From contig JAIUCV010000023.1 of assembly GCA_026724425.1 (NCBI GenBank), forward strand, positions 6,267,958 through 6,331,957: 64,000 nt of DNA, read 5' to 3'. This document shows positions 11,637-23,779 of the stretch, in pieces; position 1 is the stretch's first letter, and every line of letters begins with the position of its first letter. A program made the position numbers and the translations under genes. The notes under the pieces are model-generated. The model saw only the letters and a list, made by a program, of their open reading frames with translations. It was not told the origin of the DNA and did not search any database. The DNA comes from Erythrophleum ivorense. Its lineage: Eukaryota > Streptophyta > Magnoliopsida > Fabales > Fabaceae.

Positions 11637-13483
11637 CTGCATGTGCACGCTCAAATTCATTAAGTATAATAGCAATAAAGCCTAAAATGCCAACCCCTGA
11701 GTATGAATTTAGTTTGAAATGCGATCGTGACTAAGTTGAAGGGTGTTTTAAACATTCTTGATATTCGAAATATTAACTACTGGTCTGTGAGAGGAAGATA
11801 TATATATATATATATGGCATGATTATGGCCAAAATAAAATCAACTTACTTCAATTTAGGAGCTTATGCAATTTATTCTCTTTAACTTTAAATGTTGACCT
11901 CAAACATTTAATATTTTCATGTAACATAACCTCTTTGTTATTATTATTTTTATTTTTTGTCTAAAACCCTAACTCTACTTATTCATATAGGCTAAAACAC
12001 GCAAAGTTAACAAAAACTGCATCCAATTTGTCATCCCAAGGGGATTTATTGTTGCAAAAAAATGTGAAAAGAAAAATGACAAAAAGCCCTTGGTTATGAT
12101 TTAATTAGGATGATAATTCAAATGAATTTCTTACTAATTTGGCTTTCTTAAGCCTATACAGATAAGTGGTAATAAAGGTTTTAGATGAAAAAGTTAATAA
12201 AGATGTTATATTATAAAAAATTTAAAGTTTAGGGGGTCTTTATTGTAAATTTTTAAAGTTAAAGAGAATAAATTACCCAATATTTATTCTTACATATTTT
12301 TTTGGGTAAAGTTTTCTTGTACATTACTGGCGTTAACCTGGTTTTTATTTTCTCTATAAAAAATAGATATAATTTTGTAGTGTAATATATCTCGTTAGTG
12401 GCAAAAACAAATAAACAAATATAAAAGTACTTTATATAAATAATTTATCATTTAAAGGATGGCCTTGATTGTTTGGTATAGAGCGCTAGGAAAGGATGAA
12501 AATTTGATATCTCTTATAATAGTTACGCAGTAAAAAGTATAAAACAAAAAGCCAAATTAGTCTCCTCCTTTTTTTAAAAAAAAACTTAATTATAGGACTT
12601 TTTTCTCTGTTTTGAAAATTATTTTCCCTAGCTAAAATTAAAAGATAAATGACAATTACACTCATTTTAACTAAAATATCTTTCAATGATTAAATAAATA
12701 ACTATACGCATTTACTAGATTATAGCATAACCTTTTTTAAAAAAAAATTTAAAAATTAAAATTATGTTATAAAAATAAATAAAAGCATGCTAAAAACGAA
12801 GAATATACTAGAAAAATATTTTTAAAATTAAAAGATAATATTTAATTTAACAATAATATGTTTATTAAAAATATATTTAGTCAAAATAAGCACAACTATA
12901 AATAAATAATATATTGAAATAAAAAATTTTAAGAGCTACAATTTTCATTAGTTGCATTTTCGTCTATGCTAGCTTACCACCTATTTGGCTTATTCGTATG
13001 CTCTACTTAGCTAGGTTTCTTATATCTCTCTCATCTTCTCTAATTTTCCTCCTGCACAATTTCTGACTTGCATTTCTCCAAATTTCTAATTTCTTTTAAG
13101 ATGTTATATTTTAACTGATTTTTAAAATTTTCACCTTTTCTAATAGTTTATTAGTGGAATAAATTGTAATATTTTAAGTTAAAATAACAAATTTATAATT
13201 AAACTATAACTTATGAAATTAAATGTAGTTTCCCCTTAAATTTATTCCCCATTACACCAACATTTTTGAATTCAATCTATTCTTCAGCATAGTCCAATAC
13301 ATAGAAGAAGAACTGCCTTGCATTAGTTGCTTGCCCGAGCTATGGTTAAATTAATTTTTGTCACGCAAAAAGTTCACGCAGCTTGGGTTGTGTATCCAAC
13401 TCCACCCAAATGATACAAGAAATTTATTTAATAGTCATTGAATATATATACATAAATTATATATATTATCAAACAAAATTTCA

Positions 13484-13881
13484 CTTTTAAGTATTAAATA
13501 CACTATTATCCCTCAAGTTTTATATAAGTCGCATTTAATTTGGTCTTCTTAGTTTAAAAACAAACAATGTTGCCCTCTTTTTTATAAAAAAGGAAAAAAA
13601 AATTCAATTTTACCCTTTTTGTTATAATAATTTATATGAAAAAAATAATGTCAAAACTTAATAGTTTGCTGACCTTAAATATTATTTATTAACCTAAGAT
13701 CATTAGGTCACATACAGATTTAGCATGTAAGTTAATGGAGTGATAAATTTTAAATGGAAATGTGACAAGGGAAAAATTAGAGTGTTTTTAGAAATAGGAG
13801 AACAACATTGCTTAATTTTGTAACAAAGGGGACCAGAGTAAAAATTTTATGAAATTTGGGGAGCAAAAGCTCATTTCAAGC
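13484..13881. mobile_element. Foldback MITE 1
   Basis: The two ends are inverted copies: the left arm reads ...CCCTCAAGTTTTATATAA...TTTGGTCTTC...AACAATGTTG and the right arm is its rough complement. There is no coding capacity. The sequence is related to MITE 2 at 14021-14411. The corresponding place in segment B holds the C2 element instead. End positions are approximate because no clean target duplication is visible. Confidence 0.6.
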
Positions 13882-14020
13882 CTATTATTAACTTCATAAT
13901 TATAAGGTTATAATTTTATTCCTTAAAGATGCGACAACGGTCTAAAATAATAGCATTGCTAGAGCCTTTATATGATACAAGCAATTTTTTTTTGTTTCAA
14001 AAGAAGAATCTTATTTGTAA

Positions 14021-14411
14021 GGCTTAAATATATTTTTGGCCCTTCTAGTTTTATAAAAATTTTAATTTGGTTCCTTTAGGTTAAAAAAAGACAATGTTGT
14101 CCTCATATGTTTAAAATTGATTCAATTTTTTCCATTTATCTCATAATCCATATAAAATTTAACTCTAAATTTAACAGTTTAGTAACTTAGGATATATATT
14201 TTTTTGATACTCACATTCAAATTTGACATCTAGGTCAACATTTTCTTATATTTGAAATTAAATTATGCATGGATTATGAGACAAATTAAGGGGACAAAAT
14301 TTCATCAACTTAAAAAAAAAGAAAAAAGATAATAACATTGTTTCTTTTCAAAATAAGAAGACCAAATTAAAATATTTATAAAATTTAAAGGGCCAAAAGC
14401 GTACTTAAGAC
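14021..14411. mobile_element. Foldback MITE 2
   Basis: Inverted ends of about 80 bp. The left end starts GGCTTAAATATATTTTTGG, and the right end read on the opposite strand starts GTCTTAAGTACGCTTTTGG. Both continue with an AATTTGGT box and an AACAATGTT or GACAATGTT box. Segment B is uninterrupted at the matching site (about 62195-62215), so this inserted in A after duplication. Confidence 0.7.
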
Positions 14412-15080
14412 TACGCATAAACATAGACTTGATGAAGAAGTAAATAGAGATAACATATTATGAAATACCATAGCACCATTTATCTTTATCTACACAAAAC
14501 ATGAATTCTAGCTACATGGAATATAACCCTATAAGTTTTCAACAATGTTATTAAAATTGAATTAGAATAAGTTGAATCAATAAAAAATTGTAAATTGATT
14601 ACTAAACTGATTCGATTAATTCATAAACCTAGCTTGTCAAAAACCTAGCCAAGAACTAGGTCAAATCATTCAATATTGGACCAGTTTAAGGTTCAATTAG
14701 TTTCAAAATCCTTTTTATTTTACCTTGGACAGACTTAAAAAATTGAAAATACAAAGCAATAGGATAAAGAAAAGGTTGAAATAGAAAAAAATTTAAAAAA
14801 AAAGAATATAAGGGAAACACAAAGTATGTACTTGATCATTTTTTGTGTTTGTTTTTGGTTAGACTTCATCTTTAATTAGCGCATCTTTCTTAGATATTAA
14901 GATATTTGGTTAAAATTACTCCTTTTTTATCAATATTTAAAATTAATAATTAGTAATATTTAAAATTTATTAGTATTTATTTATTATATTAAAATTTTAA
15001 CATATAAAATTATAAAAAAAATATTTTTAATTATTGTCAATTTTATTATTGTTGAATTATAGTTAGACTAATGAATTATA
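14412..15080. other. AT-rich stretch of copy A with no B counterpart
   Basis: About 670 bp lie between blocks that are close together in segment B (about 62217 and 62285). No ORF, terminal repeats or known motif is seen. Confidence 0.4.
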
Positions 15081-15260
15081 ACCTAATATTTCTATCAATT
15101 TAATAAGGGTTGATTCGAATTCTAAAAACGTTGGTTTCCGAGACTTAACTAAGGTGAACCTGTGGTGCAATAATGACAGTTTGCTTCCTGTGATTCCGTT
15201 GCACATGTTTAGAAATGAAACTAAATTCTCATGTATCTGCATGATTAGGTTGTGAACCGA

Positions 15261-15955
15261 ATATATGAAATTATTGTTAATACGAAAATATTTAAATAAA
15301 TTCTTAATAAACTTTAATTATGCCAAATAATATTTATAAAAAATAAGAATATATTTTGTCAGCAAAATAGTTTATTTTTTTTGGGCCAAAGATGAAGAGA
15401 AATCAATTTTAACTAACGTTTTGTGCTTCATTGATGCAAGATCTGATTTAGTCATTTTGAGGCTAACATGTTTTTTCATTAAAATCGAAGTGGGCTAAAT
15501 CTTTCTTTCGCAGTCTGGGCCCAGATCACTTTAAGGAAGATCGTGTTTCAAAGCTGGGCCAAGACAGTTACATAACCGTGGCTCATGAGATTCTCAAATA
15601 AGGTGTTGACTTTGCCTTGTGGTGTAGAAACTATCAGACTTTAACCAATGTGTAAAAACGTGAAAAGAAAGTATAGTAGAGAGAAAAGAGGGAATGTTAA
15701 AAAGTTATATTCTTTAAATATGCAAACAAAATACATCACTCAGTTATATAAGGAGGAAAGTCTGAGGAGTAGATGTACACGCAATTTCATCTCAATTAAC
15801 AACATTTATTGCTGCATAAGAGGGAAATAACAAAGGCATTTTCAAAGGCTCTCTTTCTCAATTCCATTGAGCTTCAAAAGAGAACTATAGAAAGAAAATT
15901 AAAGCAAAAGGAGAGAATATCTAGCATTTATGAAGATAGACAATCCAATTGAACG
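15261..15955. other. Spacer, no gene seen
   Basis: No coding domain is recognised. The 60-codon frame at 15648 is basic and low in complexity and is probably chance. A few TGGGCC boxes occur near 15380-15560. Confidence 0.4.
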
Positions 15956-18054
15956 TTGTGGGAACTACGTTTCCAACATGTAATGAAGTAGCACCTAGCT
16001 GTTGCGCAAGCAAGATGCATCAAGAAGAAAGATTGTCCTTGAGTAATGGCTATTACAAATGACTGGGCATTTAAGAGCTTATTGAAAAAAGATGAAGTTA
16101 GCAGAATAGACGCTACCTTAGAGAGAGGTATACTTCATCACCTACTTGCTTGCTGAAGGTTTAGCTACACTTAAATTCTCTAGTTGAGTTTTGAACAATC
16201 ATTGTTGTGTTATGAGTGAGCTATCAAGAATGTTTTAGGTGAGCTCGTGCTTAACTTATTCACTTCTTTTGTATATCACTTGGGGTTAAGAATCTGTGAT
16301 AATCCTAGTGGATTTGTAAGATTATAAAAGTTTTAGTGACTGATTCTATATGTTAGGTTTTCTTATTGATTATGAGGAAAAATCAATTGGCTTATCCTAC
16401 TTAAGTATAGGTTGTCTCATGTATTCAATGTAACACCATATATTCATACATCTCCATTTATATAATTAAAGGCATCAATCATGGTTTTATCACATATGCA
16501 CTTGCAAGACAATGGGGAGTGGGACAAATGGTAACTGAAATTGTCCCAACTCTTAGCATATGAGTCATTTAATTCTTTCTCAACTCAAATGTTTTCCTAA
16601 CATATCATAGCAACTCAGATTCATCACAAAATTTGGACAAGAAACACGAATTTCAAGCTCTTCCCCATGGTCTTCAACAATCAGTCTCAGGTTTCAGAAC
16701 CAAGTTTCTATCATCAAATTTGAAAATTTATAATTAATTATAGAAAAATTGAAAACCCAACAAACCCATAGTTTTCTGGAAAGCCTTGAATGTTAACTTC
16801 ATGTTAAAACAGTTCCAAGCCATGAAAATAGCATTTATACTACAATTGACAATAGGAAAGTAATGTATGTTCAGCTATCCTGGAGTTTTGAGATAGTTTA
16901 CTAATATGAATTTCAAAATTCATAACTAATTCGATAAACATCCAATTTCGGCAAACTATACTAACTTGGAAAGTTATAGATGTCTACTGTAAGGAAAAAA
17001 TTACTTTAGACCAAGAAAATAACATTAAGCAAACGAAAATTGATGGAATAGTACTTGAACTTGGCTGGTACTACTAGTACTAATACAAAACTTCAAAAAA
17101 TCATTTCTCTCTCTACAGACCTCCAAATGAGGTGCTTCTAATTGATACAGGTCATTGTGAATGTCTAGTTTCTCCATATAAAATTTTAGAATCATTGGAC
17201 CTCTCATTTGACTAAAAACAATTTTGACCCAGTGAATAGTGTACAAACTAAAACCAACTTCTGATATAAATTTTGAAAAATTATAATAAATTCTATAGAC
17301 TTCCAAAATAATGTAGTTCTTAGACCAAGAGAAATCCCTATATGAGATCTATATGTTTACAAAATCTCAGCCTCAAGATTGTTCCATTTGGTTAGGTTGG
17401 GATTCAAGCTCACAAATTGGTCTATTTTTTGTTATAAATGGTTCAATTAAGCACCAAATGGTCTTCCCCTTGAACCAAGACCACTTGGGCACATCAAAAG
17501 CACCATAACACCTTAAAATATGCATGCCAACTAATTCAAAAAACCATGGAGCTCAGATTCACTTCCTAACTCCAACTCATACTGAAGGTTCCATACTTTC
17601 TCTTAGGCATACAACAACCACTTTTGTACAAATGTGCTCAAATGACTCTTATAAGATTACATTTATCATACATATCTATTTTTACACTTGTTTAGCCATA
17701 AGATTCATATGACTAGGTTCATCTTGCCATACACACATCAATACTCACACATAAAGGCTACCAAGTGGCAAACTTACACATTTCCATTCACATAAGTGCA
17801 AAGGATGTTCATACATCATTCATATACATTATATAAGCTATTCGTGAGTTTACATTACAAATACATAGCTTGGGTACATCATTTGACTATAAAGTACACT
17901 TCAAAACCTATTTCTATATATCCAATTCACTAATCATGCACTCTTCAGGGGTTGGCTTTCGTTTCTTTCTTTGCTCGGCTCACCTAGCATAGTTTGAGGG
18001 AAATGATATTTGGAGGAATCTCAATAGATTTAAATCCCGTTTACACACACATAA

Positions 18055-19654
18055 TGTAATGTTCCACATCGGGTAGGAAGACCCTGGGAACAACCCATAT
18101 AAGTGGGAGTGAAGCTCTCCCCACCAGCGAGGCCTTTTGAGGGAGGATCCCTAAATGGCGGATCTCCTCAGGAACAAAACCCCACCAGGCCATGTGTCGG
18201 GTGCTGCAACGGGGACAATATCATTGGAGGCTCTGTGTGGTGTTTGGTGTTAGAGCCGGGCAGGTATTCCCAGTGAGGCCTTTTAAGAGAGGATCCCTAA
18301 ATGGTGGATCTCCTCAGGAACAAAACCCCACCAGGCCATGTGTCGGGTGCCGCAACGAGAACAATGTCGCTGGAGGCTCTGTGTGGTGTTTGGTATCAAA
18401 GCCGGCCTGTTCGCATGTGCAACCCGAGGACGGGTTGGCCCCAAGGGGGGTGGAATGTAATGTCTCACATCGGGTAAGAAGACCCTGGGAACGGCCCATA
18501 TAAATGGGAGCGAAGCTCTCCCCACCAGTGAGGCCTTTTGAGGGAGGATCCCTAAATGGCAGATCTCCTCAAGAACAAAATCCCACCAGGCCATGTGTTG
18601 AGTGTCGCAACGGGGACAATATTGCTGGAGGCTCTGTGTGGTGTTTGGTATCAGAGCCGGGCAAGTGTTCCCAGCGAGGCCTTTTGAGGGAGGATCCCTG
18701 AATGGTGGATCTCTTTAGGACTAAAACCCCACCAGGCCATGTGTCGGGTGCTGCAATAGAGACAATATCATTGGAGGCTCTGTGTGGTGTTTGGTATCAG
18801 AGCCGGCCTGTTTGCATGTGCAACCCGAGGATGGGTTAGCCCCAAGGGGGTGGAATGTAATGTCCTACATCGGGTAGGAAGACCCTAGAAATGACCCATA
18901 TAAGTAGGAGCGAAGCTTTCCCCACGAGCGAAGCCTTTTGAGGGAGATCCCTGAATGGCGGATCTCCTTAAGAATGAAACCCCACCAGGCCATGTGTCGG
19001 AATGGGAATAATATCGCTGGAGGCTCTGTGTGGGGTTTTGTTCTTGAGGGGATCCCGCCATTTAGGGATCTTCCTTCAAAAGGCCTCGCTGGTGGGGAGA
19101 GTTTCGCTCCCACTTATATGGGCCGTTCCCAGGGTCTTCCTACCCGATGTGGGATATTACATTAAACACCACACAGAGTCTCCAGCGATATCGTCCCTAT
19201 TGCGACACCTGACACTTGGCCTGGTGGGGTTTTATTCCTGAGGGAGATTCGCCATTCAGGGATCCTCCCTTAAAAGGCCTTACTGGGAAATACCTGCCTG
19301 GCTCTGATACCAAACACCACACAGAGTCTCCAGCGATATTGTCCTCGTTGCGGTACCCGACACATGGCCTGGTGGGATTTTGTTCCTGAGGAGATCCGCC
19401 ATTCAAGGATCCTCCCTCAAAAGGCCTCGCTGGGAAACACCTGTCCGACTCTGATACCAAAACACCACACAGAGCCTTCAGCGATATTGTCCCTGTTGTG
19501 GCACCCGACACATGGCCTGGTGGGGTTTTGTTCCTGAGGAGATCCGCCATTCAGAGATCCTCCCTCAAAAGGCCTTACTAGTGAGAAGAGCTTCGCTCCC
19601 ACTTATATGAGCCGTTTCCAGGGGTCTTCCTACCCGAATGTGGGGACATTGACA
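18055..19654. mobile_element. TRIM array: tandem 400-bp units plus inverted units
   Basis: Units beginning TGTAATGT(C/T)CCACATCGGG start at 18055, 18456 and 18856, a 400-bp period. Each has a CCCATATAAGTGGG TATA-like palindrome, two copies of a 146-bp block starting GAGGCCTTTTGAGGGAGG, and tRNA-Met-type primer sites (about 18245, 18391, 18646, 18792). A short internal stretch with the purine tract AAGGGGG(G)TGG precedes the next unit. From about 19030 the sequence is inverted, with unit starts read leftward from 19161 and 19654. LTR, primer site, purine tract and tiny interior define terminal-repeat retrotransposons in miniature. The overlapping ORFs here are not genes. Confidence 0.8.
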
Positions 19655-19794
19655 TATATAATATGCTCATGCATGTCAAAGAATACAAGTATGTCATGTA
19701 ATGTTCTTAAATGATGCATAGCCATAGATTTTCATATCATACATAAACAAACACATTATGGACTCAGAAGAGCAATGGCTCGACCTCACCCATG

Positions 19795-19945
19795 ATCTTA
19801 GGACTTTTGGATTTCCTTCACTCATATCTTAGGACTTTTGACTTAACCTCACTCTTTCTTGTAGGCTTTTTGCCTTGTCTCACCCCTTTCTTAAGGGCTT
19901 TTGGCCCTTCTTCACCCCTTCTTAAGGGACTTTTGGCCTTACCAC
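19795..19945. repeat. ACTTTTGGC minisatellite in LTR copy 3
   Basis: Four to five units of about 32-36 bp with the core GGACTTTTGG or GGGCTTTTGGCC alternating with CTTCACTC or CTCACCC boxes. It is the same array as at 5040-5215 and sits at the equivalent LTR position. Confidence 0.65.
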
Positions 19946-22140
19946 TCTCATTCAAGTCATTTCACATAACTTTGTAAACATAAATTAAGTCATGGGTTTC
20001 AAAACCATTCATCTAATAGCTACAAGTAATTTCTAAATATCAAACATACACACAAGCAATTCAAGACGAGTCATGAATGTATACATGTATAAAGGAAAGG
20101 ATTAGAGAGCTACCTTAGAGTCAATGTCTCATACTTTTTCTTTGGATTCTTCCCTCTCTTTTCTCAGCCCAACAATGAGACTTGGAGGCATAAGATTCTT
20201 TTGGCTTAAACCACACCAAGTAAGGGAGTTTTTTAGATCATTGGATCAAACTCTAGCATTACAACCCTTCTTATGGAAGCCTACTTAGTTTCAAGATTTT
20301 AATATAGTTCTATAAAGCAGCCTAGTGAAGCAACTCTAAGAATTCATGATCTTGGCTCCTTTCTCTCCTTCAATTCATGATTCTTGACTCCATTTAGACT
20401 CCCTGGAGCCATCACAATTTATTTTGAGGAGCCTAACTAGGAATTGCTTCATTATGGCTACATTATGGAGTCTACACCTCCATATCACTATCTATGGCTT
20501 CTAACATTTTTTTCAAAGCTTTCCTCTCATATTCTTCCATCATATATAGTCCCATTCTAGGCTTGGAATAAATTGAAACACTTCCTAGATGCTTACTTCC
20601 CCTCTTGGTTGAGACAACACCCATTATGGAGCTTAGGAAGTTTTGTTGTCTTCTTGGTGCAATTAGCCACTTGTGAAGCTTCCTAATTGTCTTAAGAACT
20701 CTTACATACTCTTACATAATTCATACAACCCTTAGAAAGTCTCATAATTTAGCATGGATCTTATAATCCCTTGGTAGCACACTTTTGCACTTCAAGGCTC
20801 TTCTTTTGCTTTTAATTGGAAATTCCTACTTTTATTACTCTAAAACCCCCATTTCTAACTTGCTAAGGCTTGAATTAATTCTCTCATAATTAGGTCAAGT
20901 TCTGAATGAAAACACCTTAAGGAAAAATCAAGCAAGAAGAAGCAAGAAAAGCTATGCTACCTTATCTTGATTTTAAGCTTCTTCAAGAGTACTTTCTAGG
21001 CTTCTAAGCTTCCCATCAATTCCTCTCCTCTTCTCAATTGAATCAGCCAGGTTTTAGCCTCACTTAATCCAGCAAAATCATGGGAGAAGTGGGGAAAAAG
21101 GAGAGAACAAGGGTAGTGAGAGGAAGAAGCATGAAAAATCCTTAAATTTCTTACCCTTTTGCTTAATCCTTTGCCTTCTTCTTTCCCTTCATCTTGTGTG
21201 TTAGCTAGGCTCTTTCTTCTCCAACTTTGTTTTAAGACCAAAAAAGCTTTGGTGGAGAGGAAGGAGAAGGGCTATATGTGATTTTAAAAGCAAAAGGTAA
21301 AGTAAACATATTTTTTTAACTTTTCATTTTAGTCCCTAAATCATGATTTGTTTGTTTGGTTTTATTTCAACTCCTTTTTGAGAACCATCTTTTTTATTAT
21401 AAAATTTAGACTCTCTAATTATAAATTATTTTTGGAATCACTCAAATTGGGTTTGAAACTATTTTGAACTAATTCGGTCAACTGACAGACCGAAATTACT
21501 CACCAGAGGAGTTTTAACTATTCCTGAGATTTTCATGGTTTTCAAGGCCTTTGAAAACCTCAAAAAACTCAAAATTTTTGGTAAAAAAAACCCTAATGTA
21601 AGTTTCAAATTTTTTTTAGAAATTGTATAAAATGCCCTTACTTTTTTCAGCAAATTTTTTGAACTCTCTTTGCCTCTAGTTTTTGGGCATCTTAAGTCTC
21701 AAATCCTCATTTTCTATTATTTAAAATTTTATTTTAATTTTAGTTGGCATCAAACCTCTCTATCTAGAGGACTTCCTTTGAAAATTGACTCATGTTCATC
21801 ATTTTTTGAAAAACTAAACATTACATTCAGTGGTAAAACAAGGTTGATCTAAAGGTTTCTTTGGTGACTAGGAATTAAAAGTCAAATAGTTGATCCTTGA
21901 AAAGGGTTACTTGATCATAACTATGTTATTATCTTTATATATAAAATTTCCTTATTTTGTGCTGGTAAGTGGATGTAAATTATTTTCATCTAAACCACTA
22001 TAAATATTGTGTTGTAATATTTTATTTCCTACACTCTTCAATTTTCATTGCTTGCAACTCTTGAATATCTTTTGACTTTTACTTATTATTCTGATTTTAA
22101 AAACCACTTAGCTTATTAGGAAGCTAAATTTCAGTTAACA

Positions 22141-23599
22141 TTGTAAGAACTCAAAATATCATTTTGAAAATTATAATTAGCAAATTATTTATTCAAAAGT
22201 GTAATTCAATCCCTTGAATTCTTCTGTAACTAACACATTACATATTAAGTCTCTCTTTTCTTCCTCACTTCCTCCACCATAGACTTTTTGTTCTTCTCTG
22301 GCACAACCTTGATTAATAAAAGAAACCTCATTTTTTTTAAGTAATGAAAGACAAGATTTCTATGAGATTTTTTTAGGTCCTATACAGTGTACTTATATTC
22401 TTCGTTCTTTATTTTAAAGCAAAGAGTATTATTACCATATAATTGCTTTATTATTGTTATTATTATTATTATTATTATTATTAAACAAGAGAATAAATGA
22501 AATGCTCATTGATTTTATCCTGGCTTTATTATTCATAATAATTAGATTAATGATTCCATTCCAGATTATTTTCCAATTCCATTCCCCCATTTTTGCCACT
22601 CTCAAGCTCATTTTGGCTAGTGCATGGCGATAGATGATGAAGATAATAAAAATGGGAAAGTCAACATAATAATTTTTTTTATATCCAAAATTGCTATTTT
22701 GCCCGTTATAATGTACTTTTTCTTTGTTATATCTCATTTTTTAGCATTTTCTGAATCTGATTTCTCCATATGAAATTTTAATTGCTCTTTTACATAAAAA
22801 AAAAATGAAATTTCATAACTTCTAAGGGTTTAAAATAGCTCAGTATAGTTAAAATTGCATTTGTCTCTTTCTTTCATTTTTCATGCCATCTGTATTTTAT
22901 ATTATAATGACATTACCTAGCTAAGTACTCATCGTCTAATTTCATATTCTATTAAGAAAAACCAATTTCCTCTTATTATATTTCAAGTTATACACATTCT
23001 TGACTTTTTTCAATTATAGGGGAAAAATTGACTCTTTTACCCCCTATGCTTATTTTTCATCTATTTTGGCTTTTGAATGCTATTTTTTTTAGATTACTCT
23101 ACTCTATACATCATTTACCTTTTTGTTTTACTTAAAAAGTAGAAATTCAAGCTACAATTACTTAAAATATTTTAAAATAAATTAACCTATACCTGTGCTG
23201 CTAGTTACCTTAATTTGTATGCAATCAAAGTTTTGACCAATTTTATCAATTTTGATTAATCTAGTAACCTTGTTTTAGTTACATAATGAATAAAAAATAT
23301 CTTACTCTCTTAATATACCATTAAACATTCAAATCATAATTTTCTCCTATTGCACCACAAGACCTCTTTTTAGTCACCCTTGAATTAGATTTCAACCATT
23401 TCTAAGTCTTTTTTCTCATTTAATTGAGCTTTTACTTTCTCGCATCACTTCTAATAACCTTATCTCAAAGTCTAGCATAGTATAAAAATACTAGATGATA
23501 TAGCTTGTCATGGTAAAGAAGAGTAGGCTTTGGGATGAGAGACATGGAGATTATTGAAAAGATATAATAACCACTATATTTCGCATTTAACTAACCTGA
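22141..23599. other. Unassigned AT-rich region
   Basis: No ORF with a recognisable domain. An (ATT)n microsatellite lies at about 22447-22483; it creates an asparagine run in a spurious minus-strand frame. The right part may be the decayed 3' end of copia C3, but I could not find its 3' LTR. Confidence 0.4.
22447..22483. repeat. (ATT)n microsatellite
   Basis: About a dozen consecutive TTA/ATT trinucleotides with one interruption (TTG). Confidence 0.85.
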
Positions 23600-23779
23600 G
23601 AGCTCAATCTTTGGCTTTAAATGAGGACCTTTATATAGTACTTCATTCTTGGATTTCCATGAAACCAAAGATTTCTCTAGAAAAGTACAAAAGCTCATCA
23701 TTGATTAGCTAGAATTAAGACACCTTACCTAATTAAAATTACTAAAACCTTTAAGATGGAGGTTTAAGGTAGAAGAAAA

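Larger units (their letters stand above)
8455..15260. repeat. Segmental duplication, copy A
   Basis: Collinear with segment B (30785-31310, 40648-44665, 62000-62650). Matching blocks include 8460-9260 with 30790-31310 plus 40653-40960, 9808-9909 with 40960-41060, 10890-11760 with 41140-41990, 11800-13020 with 42040-43320, 13310-13440 with 44530-44665, 13888-14020 with 62043-62190, and 15110-15270 with 62285-62470. Copy A carries a LINE, a MULE-MITE and two foldback MITEs that B lacks. It also lacks the B stretch holding exon 1 of the membrane-protein gene. Confidence 0.85.
16429..21825 (-). mobile_element. Family T solo LTR (copy 3)
   Basis: It runs from TGTAACACC on the left to CATTACA on the right. 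The flanks are TTCAA (16424-16428) and TTCAG (21826-21830), a near-perfect 5-bp target duplication. Without the TRIM array its length is about 3.8 kb, matching copy 2 at 3.7 kb. No primer site, polypurine tract or coding region is attached, so it is a solo LTR left by recombination. It is inserted in an older copia LTR and hosts the TRIM array. Confidence 0.75.
15957..22140 (+). mobile_element. Copia-type LTR split by a family T LTR
   Basis: The outer parts (about 15957-16428 and 21826-22140, roughly 780 bp once the insert is removed) read as one LTR. They contain an R/U5-like stretch with ATCCTAGTGG, AGTTTTAGTGACTGA and GGTTGTCTC, then GATCCTTGAAAAGGG and CACTATAAATATTGTG, ending in CAGTTAACA. 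This resembles SIRE/Maximus-type copia LTRs as I remember them, which is recall rather than a search. The left boundary is uncertain and no target duplication was found. Confidence 0.5.

Noticed and set aside
18391..18402. Repeated TGGTATCAGAGC sequences as possible tRNA-Met genes
   Set aside because: Only the 12-18 nt complementary to the tRNA 3' end is present, without a cloverleaf. They are primer-binding sites of retroelements.
18192..19602. Several overlapping ORFs of 60-117 codons on both strands rich in Gly, Pro and Arg
   Set aside because: They lie inside the tandem TRIM array, repeat with its period and occur on both strands. They result from GC-rich non-coding LTR sequence lacking stops.
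18050..19660. Exact target-site duplication around the TRIM array
   Set aside because: The left flank ACATAA and right flank TATATA do not match convincingly as a 5-bp duplication, so none is claimed.
22432..22737. 101-codon minus-strand ORF with an asparagine run
   Set aside because: The run is the (ATT)n microsatellite. The rest has no recognisable domain or coding-like composition.
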